Source: Bythopirellula goksoeyrii
Lineage (GTDB): Bacteria; Planctomycetota; Planctomycetia; Pirellulales; Lacipirellulaceae
Length of the DNA: 64,000 bases
NCBI RefSeq assembly: GCF_008065115.1
Contig: NZ_CP042913.1
Span: 443,211 to 507,210, forward strand
Direction: 5' to 3'
The position numbers and the translations under genes were made by a program. Of this stretch, positions 47,101 through 54,968 are shown piece by piece. The notes beneath the pieces were generated by a model. The model was given only the letters and a program-made list of their open reading frames with translations, had not been told where the DNA came from and ran no database searches. The number at the start of each line of letters is the position of its first letter. Within the stretch, counting starts at the first letter, position 1.

Positions 47101-49239
47101 GGCGTGCCGGGCGGAGACTTTGTTGCTCGGTTCACGATTGATTCGCGACCCGAGATCGGTGTCTACGGCGCCGGCCAGATCTTTATCGATGCCAATGGGA
47201 ACTCGACGTTCGATCCAAATAATGCCGATCCATCGAACTCTGATTTGGTGTTCCTGCTCGGCTATTCGTTGGATTCTATATTCGCTGGCAATTTCGTCGA
47301 GAGTAGTGCGGATGCCGCCGATGGCTTCGACAAGCTGGCCGTTTACGGCCGCGATGGCAATCAATGGCGATGGCAAATTGATATCGACAACGATGGCCTT
47401 CCTGACATAGTGAGAGACGAGCCACTCAACATCAATGGCATCCCCTTCGCGGGTAATTTTGATGGGGACGATAGCAACGGCGACGAAGTTGGTGTCTTTG
47501 ATGGGACGAGTTGGTACTTCGACATGGACCACGACTTTCAACTTGATAGTGCTTCCAAACTGACGATCTCGAACCTCACGGGCTATCCCGTTGTCGGTGA
47601 TTTCAATGGAGACGGGTTCGACGACCTGGGTACCTACGATCCTTCGCCTGGCAACAACCAGTTCTCGCTTGCACTCGCCACAGGAGCGAACACTTGGTCT
47701 ACCACCTTGCGAACGTCGCGGGTCGGTACGCTGGGGAGCTTTACCGGCTTCGCTGGTGTGCGGGAGCGACCCGTCGCCGCCGATATGAATGCCGATGGCG
47801 TGGATGACCTCGGCCTGTGGGTGCCCGATGGCAGCATGCTCACTCCAACTCAGCAAGCCGAGTGGTTCTTCCTATTGTCCGACGATGACCCGACAACTAT
47901 AGCCGTTGAAAACAGCATCGCCGATCGCTTCACCGCAGGAGGAGGGTTTGTGCCCTTCAGCACAGTTCCCTTCGGCAATGATTTGTTCTTCCAGTTTGGT
48001 AACCCCTACATGCTGCCGATCGTTGGCAATTTTGATCCTCCTGTTTCCCCGGGCATTGATTCTACGCCTACTGCCATTACACGGCCGGATGAGACGCAGT
48101 TGGCATCTCAGCTCGACAATGAGCTTTTGCCTGGCAATTCCGTAGAGCCAAAGGACGAGGAGCCTACTGGAGGATTGGCAGAGGTTTCGCCTGAACTTGA
48201 AGAAGCTAAGTCGACCACATCCAAAAGTGCCGAGACCGCAATTCTAGTCTCCTCTGACAAGAACATGACTAGATTCTTGGCAAGACGCGCCTTGTCGAAA
48301 CAGGTCAATCAACCACAGCCATTTAAGCCGGTGGAAGAAGTCACCTTCGGTGCCTCGATTGTGGTCGCGCAACCTAAGGCCTCGATTCCCGTTGTAAAGC
48401 CAACCGTTGAAGCGAAGAAAACGGAGGACCAAGAACCGATCGAAGTAGCCGCTGTCGAAGAAACCCCGAGCGAACCAATTCCAGTGATATCGCTCTCGCC
48501 GGAACTCGAAGAGCCTGCTCCAGTCGTCACGCCTACTCGTACAGGTATCGCATGGCCTTCCATCTTCCGACGCAAGTCGACGGAAACAATAGCTGAGGCT
48601 ACCGGCACGGAATCTCCAATAAGCGTCCAGCGGCAAGTCGTGATATCTGCTCCAACCGCACCTCCATTGGAAACGCGCGTTATTATCCCCAGTGCTGTAG
48701 AGGTATCTCCAGAACCCGTACCAGATTCCAGTCCGCGAATTAGCTATGCAAGTTCTTTTCGCTCAGTTGTCGCCACCAGAACACGTACTGCCGCAATACC
48801 CCCAATTCAGAACCGCATATTGCAACCAGAATCTCTTCCCGCGCAGCAAGAATATGTTACTGCTGACACTCAAACCCCTCTCGCCTTAGAGACTCTCGTC
48901 AGCCCGAAAGCAGCGGTAGTGACGAACACTCCGGTTGCGAGTCCGAGTACCTCAGGCGATTTGCTGCAGACCAGTGCTGCAGCACTCCTTTCTTTCAGAT
49001 TGACAACGTCTCCCATTGACAAACCCGCACTACGAGACGTTTCGCCTCGCAACCTCATCAATGAGAAACTAGCAATACTTGATTTGGCATTCTCCAAGCG
49101 ATCCCACGCAAACGAGGAATTGGCAACTCTTCTCGCGAAAGAGCACGTCGTCGAACACCAAGAGCAGAATCTCCGTGGCACTGCTCTGGACCGCTGGTCA
49201 CCGGCCCGCTCTGCGAGGGAGAGATGGCTTTCTTTCTGA
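41182..49239 (+). CDS. Giant secreted beta-helix protein (choice-of-anchor Q type, three CSLREA-like units)
   Basis: About 2,685 residues from ATG 41182; a GTG five codons earlier is also possible. Near residue 38 it has the planctomycete surface motif MLEDRRMLAA, in place of a classical signal peptide. Three units begin with a CSLREA-like segment (GTISLREAILAANA, LVSLREAIANANN, LSLREAIGLANS) and continue as right-handed beta-helix coils. The second and third units contain about 7-8 tandem ~23-residue coils each (LTNSTVSGN…GGGI). Residues about 850-1390 are a different beta-rich region, and about 1990-2290 contain FG-GAP-like repeats (GDFNGDGFDDLGTYD). The last ~390 residues are rich in Pro, Glu, Ser and Thr and end without a PEP-CTERM tag. 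It is probably an adhesin or cell-surface protein. Confidence 0.92.
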   Translation: MLRWKSLLTGRLTKGIRRKQPSDSLKPRRLATEMLEDRRMLAAVSVSNVSEVVDGTVTSIGALISNPGTDGTISLREAILAANATTGADEITYDPIVFASAQTILVSSQLPTISDALTITGPTAGGVTLDADGGNYRIFLIDDADANNQIDVELRNLTLTGANLVSLSEVGGAIFNRENLTIESSTISGNSSSFGGGIHNYSGNLTIINSTLSGNSAAFGGAIFDTGSLSVEYSTITNNSATDGGGGIDHEVSDSFTISHSIVAGNTSPMGTDVIDVSGSVSGSFNLIGDGTGLTGITNGINGNMVGTDTNPIDPLLEPLADNGGPTLTRALQPTSPAIDMGDLAITTPPDFDQRGTGFDRVVNGRIDIGAFEVQIDPSLFIVTTLDDEQIDNGLVSLREAIANANNSAGAQEITFDPSLLNGSLSTLDLDMGELTITEALTITGPGANLLSIDADQGSRIFNIDGGIASDFDVTFAGLTLTGGKTTAANADRSDTTNNGGAIRSITTGDLTINDSSLSNNSVTGTYSGGGAIFALFNIALNNTTVSNNYTGGIHGNGGGFSAFNVTLTNSTVSGNHTKGAYAYGGGIHSYDSVTLTNSTVSGNYTNGEFATGGGVYSNNDTTLTNSTVRDNHTKGADAYGGGILAFERVILTNSTVSGNYTLGDRAYGGGFVAYGQVTLNNSTISGNYTTGTDADGGAIWAVENITLSNSTVSGNSTRGTGANGGGIWAEIGTTLNNSILAGNSSTGVEADLQSDSGDVTANFSLIGTGISPSSGGNNVVVDDPLLESLADNGGPTFTRALQPTSPAIDAGDPTFTTPPQFDQRGTGFPRVLDGNGDSITRIDIGAYEFPAAPPTPKTVSLDSSLNLVITDLLAGGANDQIDLSVVGSNLVIANPSQPMTTDISGASNNGPNELLIPLSAIVGGKAIVNSLEGDDTLSVKTSVTAAGLAVEFDGGTGSDGLAVMGTGTEIATYTPDASTTGDGVVDVGGREISFANLAPVDISGMITAQLNLPGANDILTVAEGVDFVSGGTNQALRVSGTSGGVTIESAAFWDNQSLRINTALGTDGDDTITISSAANAHLNQSLSLRTGAGNDHVNLNGPAHFSMIAEIETHDISLEGKFSATDYVELIASGAIVDAINNSDIKVEAQSIVLEAGEGVGTAANAIETATQELFTLNTLSGTIHVVNLGALEVTGLEAVGAAIIEATSPLTISGNITVGADSTFTATDSSAAGDDLTIASGVTIDANGSELTFNAGDNFDFAAGASIIDGANVTVNVDTPDADAPDVGSSVTVLGTITAMQLTLNGGEDEDSFLIVPSVDTPIQVNGGNPTTAPGDRLIVEQLGGIADAVVPAGSPTSGTISFSAGSHQAIMFTSIESLLAGIFVVDTLVDEDDGDFSVGDLSLREAIGLANSDSGPDRITFAPALNGGTIDLTLGELEITDELTIAGPGASLLTIDAQQDSRIFNISTTTGDFTIEGLTLTGGKTTGDNADFSDTTNSGGAIRSRTTGNLSINDSTITGNSTEGRYALGGGIYAYNVTLTNSTVSSNSTAGELAFGGGIAAYFNATLTNSTISGNTTSGASARGGGIYAYYLALTNSTVSGNSTTNDYAVGGGLNAYNVTLTNSTVSGNSTGGGNSRGGGLYASTATLTNSTVSGNSTAGIFSDGGGIFANNATVNHSTITDNHAMSFSAAGGGVSVGNDLSIDHSIIADNTDGGGNPDLQPGSGALSVDYSLIGDTSGTGINILTGTGNLLNIAADLFPLADNGGPTQTHIPMPTSPVIDAGRSDAFPGVDGVPEFDQRGIPFVRVRDGNGDLASRIDIGATEVENQLNGPQVIGLAISDNTSTVDVFAPKGPTLVGRTLEIKVRDLPPRSNAADAPAVDFAFASNKALYSLVGDHTGNIAIASVQVVPDPITVGQPATATIRLLFADPLPDDRFTLTVSDSVRDLDGNLLDGEWNAAEPLTPGFPSGDGVPGGDFVARFTIDSRPEIGVYGAGQIFIDANGNSTFDPNNADPSNSDLVFLLGYSLDSIFAGNFVESSADAADGFDKLAVYGRDGNQWRWQIDIDNDGLPDIVRDEPLNINGIPFAGNFDGDDSNGDEVGVFDGTSWYFDMDHDFQLDSASKLTISNLTGYPVVGDFNGDGFDDLGTYDPSPGNNQFSLALATGANTWSTTLRTSRVGTLGSFTGFAGVRERPVAADMNADGVDDLGLWVPDGSMLTPTQQAEWFFLLSDDDPTTIAVENSIADRFTAGGGFVPFSTVPFGNDLFFQFGNPYMLPIVGNFDPPVSPGIDSTPTAITRPDETQLASQLDNELLPGNSVEPKDEEPTGGLAEVSPELEEAKSTTSKSAETAILVSSDKNMTRFLARRALSKQVNQPQPFKPVEEVTFGASIVVAQPKASIPVVKPTVEAKKTEDQEPIEVAAVEETPSEPIPVISLSPELEEPAPVVTPTRTGIAWPSIFRRKSTETIAEATGTESPISVQRQVVISAPTAPPLETRVIIPSAVEVSPEPVPDSSPRISYASSFRSVVATRTRTAAIPPIQNRILQPESLPAQQEYVTADTQTPLALETLVSPKAAVVTNTPVASPSTSGDLLQTSAAALLSFRLTTSPIDKPALRDVSPRNLINEKLAILDLAFSKRSHANEELATLLAKEHVVEHQEQNLRGTALDRWSPARSARERWLSF
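42830..43400 (+). repeat. Tandem ~70 bp coding repeats (beta-helix coils), block 1
   Basis: About eight imperfect tandem copies of a roughly 69-72 bp unit encoding a coil of the form TLTNSTVSGNYTxG…AxGGG. Core bases such as AACTCGACGGTCAGTGGCAA recur. They lie inside the giant gene and keep the frame, so they can expand or contract without frameshift. Confidence 0.8.
45730..46240 (+). repeat. Tandem ~70 bp coding repeats (beta-helix coils), block 2
   Basis: About seven imperfect tandem copies of the same unit type as block 1, encoding LTNSTVSGNSTxG…GGGIYAYN. Close DNA similarity between the two blocks (for example GACCAATTCGACGGTCAG) suggests duplication or gene conversion inside the gene. 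Confidence 0.8.
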
Positions 49240-49461
49240 AATAGACAAAGCACAGAGCCCGGCACACGGACAATCGGAGCCATGCAACTAGCCGCCGGTC
49301 GACGACCGGCAGGTCTTTGCCCAGCATTCGCATTCTTCCTCAGAACGCCAGGCGAATCCAGTTTGGCTCCAACCTGCTAGCTAGAGAGCTTTTCGACTTG
49401 GCCTAAATTGGTAAAATCGAAGTGCGGGGCAAGTCAAGTCACCCAACTCGTAGGGCCTCCA

Positions 49462-49704
49462 ATGCGATGCGACGAAGACAAAGTGAACGATGCGGTGCTG
49501 GCACTGCTCATGTTAACAGCTCACGAGGAAGGAGAGTTTGCTGCAAGAGCTTGGAAAGGCCACGATTGGGATGTCCTCAATCGACTCCACGAGAAAGGAT
49601 TCATTGGCGATCCAGTATCCAAAGCGAAATCGGTCCTTCTCACGCCCGCAGGTTTGGCCAAAGGCCGGAAGCTATTTGAAGAACTTTTTGCAAAACCTTC
49701 CTAA
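49462..49704 (+). CDS. DUF6429-family small protein
   Basis: 80 residues from ATG 49462. The sequence MRCDEDKVNDAVLALLMLT, then RAWKGHDWDVLNRLHEKGFI, DPVSKAKSVLLTPAG and the end match DUF6429, a short family widespread in bacteria and often near transposons or accessory genes. Its function is unknown. The next gene starts 49 bp downstream on the same strand and may be cotranscribed. Confidence 0.85.
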   Translation: MRCDEDKVNDAVLALLMLTAHEEGEFAARAWKGHDWDVLNRLHEKGFIGDPVSKAKSVLLTPAGLAKGRKLFEELFAKPS

Positions 49705-49753
49705 AGCTTCACACTGACGCTTTACTTTGGCCCATTTGACAGGAGGTCCGTCG

Positions 49754-50920
49754 GTGAGTGAATACCAACACGTCGAGTTTCGAGCAGTCGACCGCCCTCT
49801 AACCGACACAGAGTTGGCCTACGCTAGAAAACAATCCAGTCGTGCCGAGATTACTTCTTGGTCTTTCCAAAACTTCTATACCTTCGGCGACTTCCATGGC
49901 AATGTGCAGGGCATGCTACGGAGAGGATACGATATCTTTCTCCACTACGCGGACTTCGGCATTCGCACGATAGCGATACGCTTGCCTAACGGCCTCCCCT
50001 TCGCGGAGAAACTTTGGTCACAATATATCGGTAGTGGAGAGCTAACATGGTCTCCCGATCCACGAGGCAACGGTGGAATTCTGACTCTTGATCCCTACCA
50101 CGAGCCAGGCGAGCTTGACGATTTGTGGGAGTTCGAAAAGTACTTGCGATCGGCCATTGAGATTCGCAAGAGGATTCAGTTGGGGGATCTCAGAGCGCTT
50201 TATCTGCTTCGACTTATTACGTTGATCGACAGTCAAGAGGAACCGCTAGAGACGTTAGAGCCACCCGTTCCAGCTGGTCTAGGTGAGATTCCCAAGGACT
50301 TCCACACTTTCCTGGATTTTTTCGGACTCGATTCATTGCTAATTTCAGCTGCCGCAGAAGTCTCACCCGAGCAACCAAATACCCATTCGCAGGAGAAGCT
50401 CATCGAGCAATGGGTGTCTTCCCAGGATGAATCGGATGCGAAGTCCTTGCTTCACACATTCTTGACGCGTGACCCAGTAGCCGTCAAAGCCGAAACGATA
50501 GCTAAGGCCTTGAATGGTAAGAACAATGCTGGCTGGCCCACTGTCTCTCCAAGCCGTACCGGCCTGGAACTGCTCACTCGAACCGAGCAACTTCGAAAAG
50601 CTCAGAATGAGAAGGAACGTGAGAAACAAGCTGCTGCCGAGAAACGCAAAGCCGCGAAGCAAGCTCAGGACCGTAAGGAGCGGATGGAACTGATGGTCAA
50701 AGACCCAAACAAGTGGCTCCGCAAGGTTGACAAACTAGTGAAGGCACGAGGAATACACAATTACGAAACCGCTGCAGAGACACTGGATGAGTTGCGGGAA
50801 GCCCTAGCAGACAAAGATGGCAAGCGAATAACACACCAACACGCTGCCCATTTGGCTCAGAAGCACCCAACCTTGAACCGGATGAAGTCTTCGTTACGCA
50901 AGCGTGGTCTGCTGGATTGA
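49754..50920 (+). CDS. Hypothetical protein with coiled-coil C-terminal half
   Basis: 388 residues from GTG 49754, chosen because GGAGG lies six bases upstream. The N-terminal ~160 residues form a conserved-looking unit (YQHVEFRAVDRPLTDTELAY, SSRAEITSWSFQNFYTFGDF, HYADFGIRTIAIRLPNGLPF). Residues about 160-290 are helical. About 285-345 is a long Lys/Glu/Ala-rich coiled coil (EKEREKQAAAEKRKAAKQAQ), and the end is helical with HQHAAHLAQKHPTLN. I recall similar unassigned proteins in several phyla, often next to SWIM zinc-finger or accessory genes, but give no function. No signal peptide or membrane segment. Confidence 0.8.
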   Translation: MSEYQHVEFRAVDRPLTDTELAYARKQSSRAEITSWSFQNFYTFGDFHGNVQGMLRRGYDIFLHYADFGIRTIAIRLPNGLPFAEKLWSQYIGSGELTWSPDPRGNGGILTLDPYHEPGELDDLWEFEKYLRSAIEIRKRIQLGDLRALYLLRLITLIDSQEEPLETLEPPVPAGLGEIPKDFHTFLDFFGLDSLLISAAAEVSPEQPNTHSQEKLIEQWVSSQDESDAKSLLHTFLTRDPVAVKAETIAKALNGKNNAGWPTVSPSRTGLELLTRTEQLRKAQNEKEREKQAAAEKRKAAKQAQDRKERMELMVKDPNKWLRKVDKLVKARGIHNYETAAETLDELREALADKDGKRITHQHAAHLAQKHPTLNRMKSSLRKRGLLD

Positions 50921-51605
50921 AGCATGCTGTTCGGCACCTGAGGTTGTCCAGTTGTGGCGAAAGCTATCGTTTCTGCTTGAAATGGGGGATGCATTACCGT
51001 TTATGGTCGTGATGGATAAATCGAAAACTCGCTTCTGACATCCAAGGAACTAGACACGATTACAAATCTGCTCAAATCACTTGCTGCTGCGAGCGAGGAC
51101 GAGCTTGACAGCGGACGATGGACAAAAAGGGTACAGCATAAGGGTAAGTGCCGAAATCGTACGCGATCGATACCGAATCTACTCGACCCTACCGATCATC
51201 AAGAGTAGATCCGGCGCGGGAAGATGCCGGATCGATGCACACGATCGCGAAGTGCTCTCCACCGACTTGCTCTGCCCGCGGCTGATGACGCCATTGGGTT
51301 TCTGCAAAATTTGATACTGACGAGGTTTCGATTTTCGACTCGTGCGACGACTGGTTCGAAAGTAATGAAGCAACGGAGTACTCCAGATGAGAGAAGGTGG
51401 GAAATCCATCCCCACAAGATCTCAGATTGCCGATTATTCCCAGAATAAGTTTCTTGGGAGGCTGAAACAGCGTAGCCGTGAAACGCTGAGGGGAGTTAGA
51501 AATAGCGTCCACCAGAGGAGTTGGAAATACGTTCTACTGTTGTCGGCAATGGACTCTATCGTAGCAGAGTCAGAGACTTAGGCTGTACTCTTAGCCTTGC
51601 TTTTC
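50921..51605. other. Gene-free stretch
   Basis: About 690 bp without a credible gene. Short frames on both strands lack protein-like composition. The minus-strand frame at 51189-51512 ends in a passage (QVGGEHFAIVCIDPASSRAG) that might be a decayed relic, but no family is recognised. No strong hairpin was found. Confidence 0.45.
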
Positions 51606-51634
51606 TTGTTGGCACATCAATTTATGGCTATAAT
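51606..51634 (+). promoter_or_regulatory. Sigma-70-type promoter for the second PEP-CTERM gene
   Basis: TTGTTG (51606-51611), 17 bp spacer and a perfect TATAAT (51629-51634), about 80 bp before the ATG at 51715. Confidence 0.6.
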
Positions 51635-51714
51635 CGCACAGAGTACTAGGAATAGGGAACAACTGTTGGCAGGCAAAGATCAGACGATAGTCCACATTTG
51701 CAAATGGCTTCTCT

Positions 51715-53493
51715 ATGCGAATTCACTCTTGGCTTTTGGTTGGCGCGATCTGCTTTTTACTCATGCTCCCGTCAGCTCAAGCTGAATTCGACACGATTAT
51801 TAATGCTCCGCCTGACACAGTCCCCACGTCGATTGACTCTAACACGCAGCTGAATCTTTCTGAGGGGGGCGCCATCGGCAGCTTGTTTCATGCGGGGCAC
51901 TTTCATGGCACAAGCACTAATGTTGAAGTCAACATTATGGGTGGGACTGTTGATGATTATCTACGGGCGTACAACGGCAGCACAGTCAATATTTCAGGCG
52001 GATCAGTTGGCAACCATTTTGAATCCTATGCAGGCAGTGTAGTCAACATCACTGGAGGAACGGTTGGTCGTTCTTATGACGCCTCCTTGAACTCATTGCT
52101 CAATGTTTCGGGCGGAAGTGTCGGGACAGAATTTACTGCCGGATTTAGTAGCATTGTCAATATCAGTGGAGGTTCATTCGACGAACGGTTCATTGCCAAA
52201 GATAGTTCTAAGGTCCGGTTGTCGGGTGGTACGTTCGGTCGCAATTACAATTTTTCGGTTAGGGTCGAAAGCGGCAGCGAATTCACCCTTGTGGGTAACG
52301 AGTTCAGAGTAAATGGCACTCCGCTTACCGGCCTCGAAACACTTGGTACTTCGCTTCAGCTAGACCTGACGGATTCCGACCTGCTCAGTGGCATCTTTGC
52401 TGATGGCACCCCATTCGCCTTTCACCGCCGCGATGACAGCTTCGCGAGTGGAACTCTCCATCTCGAATCAGCGACTATTCCTTCCATCGGCCCCGCCATT
52501 GTGAATGCATCCACAGACCCCCTTCCTTTAGGTATACGCAACGGCCAAACCCTTTGGGTACGAGACGAAGCCGTGGTTCCCCACAGCTTCAATCTGGGAC
52601 TGGGTAGCACTTTATTAATTGAAGGAGGCGCCTTAGGTAGAAACCTTGAAGCAGTGGATGCTACCGTCAACATCCTGGGCGGTTCCGTGGGAGATCGCTT
52701 TGATGCTCTTGCTGGTTCAGCCGTGAATGTTTCTGGTGGATCGATTGGTGACTACTTTTTTGCGAGGGATAGTACAGTCACGGTAGCCGGCGGTACCATT
52801 GGCAGTTTTTTTCGAGCTGCCGATTCAACCGTTGATGTTTTCAGTGGCTCGCTTGGGCATAACACTTCTGCCGAGGAGGGTAGCGAAGTGCGATTCATCG
52901 GTGGCGAAGTTCCTGGTCGCTACATTGCAGGCGGCGGAAGTACGACAAGTATTGCTGGTGGTCTCTTCAATGAGATGGCAGAGTTTCTTGCCTACGAAAA
53001 CAGCTCTGTACACCTATACGGCACGCAGTTCGAGCTGGATGGTCAGGATATCACGAGCTCGCTTACTTATGGTTCGCAGGTTACGATATTCGATCGTGAT
53101 GTTAGGCTCACTGGACTGCTGGCTGACGGTTCGCCAATAACCATCGACCTCTATCTCGAAGGTGGTTCGGGAGCGGACATCTTTAGTCCCAATGCTCAGT
53201 TGACGATTACCCTCATCAAACCTGGCGACTTCGACCAAAACGGTGTCGTCAATGCCGACGACCTTACTGATTGGCGGAGTGCGTATGGCACAACTACCTC
53301 GAACCCGTTCAACAGCGGTGATGGTGACGGAGATCGAGATGTCGACGGAAGTGATTTTCTCGTTTGGCAACGGCAACTTGCAAGTTACAACCTGGCACTT
53401 TCCAATGATACAGTTCCTGAGCCGACTGCATTAATGCTCGGTATTTTTGCTGCACTCGTGATGATTTCCTCCCAAAGAGTTAGTCTTTTTTGA
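51715..53493 (+). CDS. PEP-CTERM protein with beta-solenoid repeats and dockerin-like region
   Basis: 592 residues. The signal peptide spans about 1-23 (WLLVGAICFLLMLPSAQAE). Two repeat blocks of roughly 20-residue units (STVNISGGSVGNHFES, SVVNITGGTVGRSYDA) suggest a beta-solenoid; the second block starts near residue 295. At about 500-560 there is a dockerin-like calcium-binding region: GDFDQNGVVNADDLTDWR and GDGDRDVDGSDFLVWQRQ. The C-terminus is a PEP-CTERM tag: VPEPTALMLGIFAALV, then a basic end. Exosortase-dependent cell-surface sorting is expected. The dockerin-like motif is common in planctomycete PEP-CTERM proteins and need not mean a cellulosome. Confidence 0.9.
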   Translation: MRIHSWLLVGAICFLLMLPSAQAEFDTIINAPPDTVPTSIDSNTQLNLSEGGAIGSLFHAGHFHGTSTNVEVNIMGGTVDDYLRAYNGSTVNISGGSVGNHFESYAGSVVNITGGTVGRSYDASLNSLLNVSGGSVGTEFTAGFSSIVNISGGSFDERFIAKDSSKVRLSGGTFGRNYNFSVRVESGSEFTLVGNEFRVNGTPLTGLETLGTSLQLDLTDSDLLSGIFADGTPFAFHRRDDSFASGTLHLESATIPSIGPAIVNASTDPLPLGIRNGQTLWVRDEAVVPHSFNLGLGSTLLIEGGALGRNLEAVDATVNILGGSVGDRFDALAGSAVNVSGGSIGDYFFARDSTVTVAGGTIGSFFRAADSTVDVFSGSLGHNTSAEEGSEVRFIGGEVPGRYIAGGGSTTSIAGGLFNEMAEFLAYENSSVHLYGTQFELDGQDITSSLTYGSQVTIFDRDVRLTGLLADGSPITIDLYLEGGSGADIFSPNAQLTITLIKPGDFDQNGVVNADDLTDWRSAYGTTTSNPFNSGDGDGDRDVDGSDFLVWQRQLASYNLALSNDTVPEPTALMLGIFAALVMISSQRVSLF

Positions 53494-53761
53494 CTCTGTG
53501 TGATTGAAGTTCTTTGCAATCTTTTCTATCCGTAAACTTTGGATTAGCTGTTGATGGCATCGATACTACCGCAGCGATCATCATAATAGGGACTGATTTA
53601 GCCGAAGGAGATTATCCTGTGCCTGCGTGAAACTCCGATGCAGCGACGGTGGGAATCTTTCTTACCAACAACAGGCTGTTTCTAAGTCGCATTGCTTAGT
53701 GGTTTTGTTAGAATTACAGTGAACTCATCGTGACAATTGGTAACCAATCTGAGGTAGCTTC

Positions 53762-54436
53762 ATTACCAGCCAAGAAACAAAACCACTCGCAGAGGGGTTC
53801 TCATTAATTGAGAACTGCTACTCACAAGTAGAGTGTGACTCCATAATTGCACAACTGGAAACGTTCACTGGTGCGGGTACGCGTTGTCTCCTAGACAACG
53901 GTTGGTGCCAAGCACTATCGAAATCACTCAAAAACCGATTGGCTGCCTCAATACCAGATATTGAACCGATGGTCGCGGTGCAGTGCACCTTCTTCAATAA
54001 ATCGCCGACGAGCAACTGGTTCGTAGCGTATCACCAAGATCGCAGCATTCCGGTCGCTTCGTACGTATCCCGGAAAGATTGGCCCGGTTGGTCACTGAAG
54101 GAGGGGATGACCTTCGTTCATGGTACTGACGAGTTGCTGTCAGACATGGTCGCCGTAAGGCTGCACTTAGATGATTCCACTCCAGACAATGGCCCTCTTC
54201 GTGTAATTCACAACTCACACCGCGATGGCACCCTCTCGCCCCACGATATTGATTTGATTCGTGAATCTTCGGAAGAAATTCAACTGACCGTTGAAAGAGG
54301 TGGCATCGTCGCCTTTCGCCCGCTCCTGCTTCACGCGTCATCGAAATCCCGTGCAACGGACAATCGTCGCATCCTTCATTTTTTGTTCGGTCCATCTGAG
54401 CTCCCGCACGGGCTTAAATGGAGACGCATTGTGTAA
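53762..54436 (+). CDS. Phytanoyl-CoA dioxygenase-like protein, probable ATT start
   Basis: 224 residues if translation begins at ATT 53762. The PhyH-type iron site is visible: HQD at 91-93 (AYHQDRSIPV) and the distal His191 in LLLHASSKS, with Arg in the terminal RRILHFLFG. This is a mononuclear iron, 2-oxoglutarate-dependent oxygenase; the substrate is unknown. The frame is open from 53753 after a TGA, and codons upstream of 53939 read like the family's N-terminus (CDSIIAQLETF, LLDNGWCQALSKSL), but contain no ATG, GTG or TTG. ATT 53762 follows GAGG by seven bases, so a rare AUU start is the best guess; TTG 53939 would delete this part. A frameshift or sequencing error is the alternative. Confidence 0.82.
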   Translation: MTSQETKPLAEGFSLIENCYSQVECDSIIAQLETFTGAGTRCLLDNGWCQALSKSLKNRLAASIPDIEPMVAVQCTFFNKSPTSNWFVAYHQDRSIPVASYVSRKDWPGWSLKEGMTFVHGTDELLSDMVAVRLHLDDSTPDNGPLRVIHNSHRDGTLSPHDIDLIRESSEEIQLTVERGGIVAFRPLLLHASSKSRATDNRRILHFLFGPSELPHGLKWRRIV

Positions 54437-54559
54437 CCCCGCGACCAATCGGATGTGGTGGCCCAGTGAACAAAAGGTTATACTGTAGTTATTCAAATAG
54501 AGTAATACTTCCCCTTCCCTCTTCCCCTATTCTTATCCAGTTGCCAACGTGCGAGGCTG

Positions 54560-54968
54560 GCTAGTTGGCGCTATACGGCTGCTCTTCCATAGATGGCCCA
54601 AAAATTATTGTGGAATTTCTCTCCGGCATCTTGATAATGGTATGTGCGATATGTAATAGGAACGCACCACCGCCCGGTATCTCATGAGGGTATGCTCAAG
54701 CTAGGTCTGCGCGCTGCATGCGTTTGATGGTTTGGACGAGCTAGTAGCGGCCAGTTTGGTGGGATTCTGTTTACAGAACCTCGCCGCTCGGCAAGTAACG
54801 AGATTCGTGTAAGTCTTGACCAGCCAACAAGTTGAAGCCCAACGGACAGACACAACGAGAGGGGGTTTTGTTTTGTAGAAATAGTTTCGACAAAATGTGC
54901 GAGGACAAAACCCTTCCCGCGGTGCGCAGGATTGAGAAAGATTCGTGAGATTTACACTGTCCGCTCAT
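54560..54968 (-). repeat. Dispersed ~400 bp repeat, copy B (inverted relative to copy A)
   Basis: Read on the minus strand it matches 9911-10305 with the same order of blocks; the exact 19-mer ACCATTATCAAGATGCCGG is shared, as are CTACAAAACAAAACCCCCTC and ATCCTGCGCACCG. The intervening sequence drifts, and no frame is common to both. It fills most of the gap upstream of the ATPase cluster. Confidence 0.8.

Noticed and set aside
46864-47856. 330-codon antisense frame inside the giant gene
   Set aside because: The composition is that of a codon shadow, and the sense strand encodes recognisable FG-GAP-like repeats.
51081-51581. Several frames of 60-107 codons on both strands
   Set aside because: No start signals, no family resemblance and mutually overlapping; treated as non-coding.
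51715-53493. Cellulosome component based on the dockerin-like motif
   Set aside because: No cohesin or scaffoldin is present, and such motifs are frequent in planctomycete PEP-CTERM proteins.
54771-54968. 65-codon minus-strand frame
   Set aside because: It shares short peptide-like strings with frames in copy A, but in shifted frames, as expected for non-coding repeat DNA.
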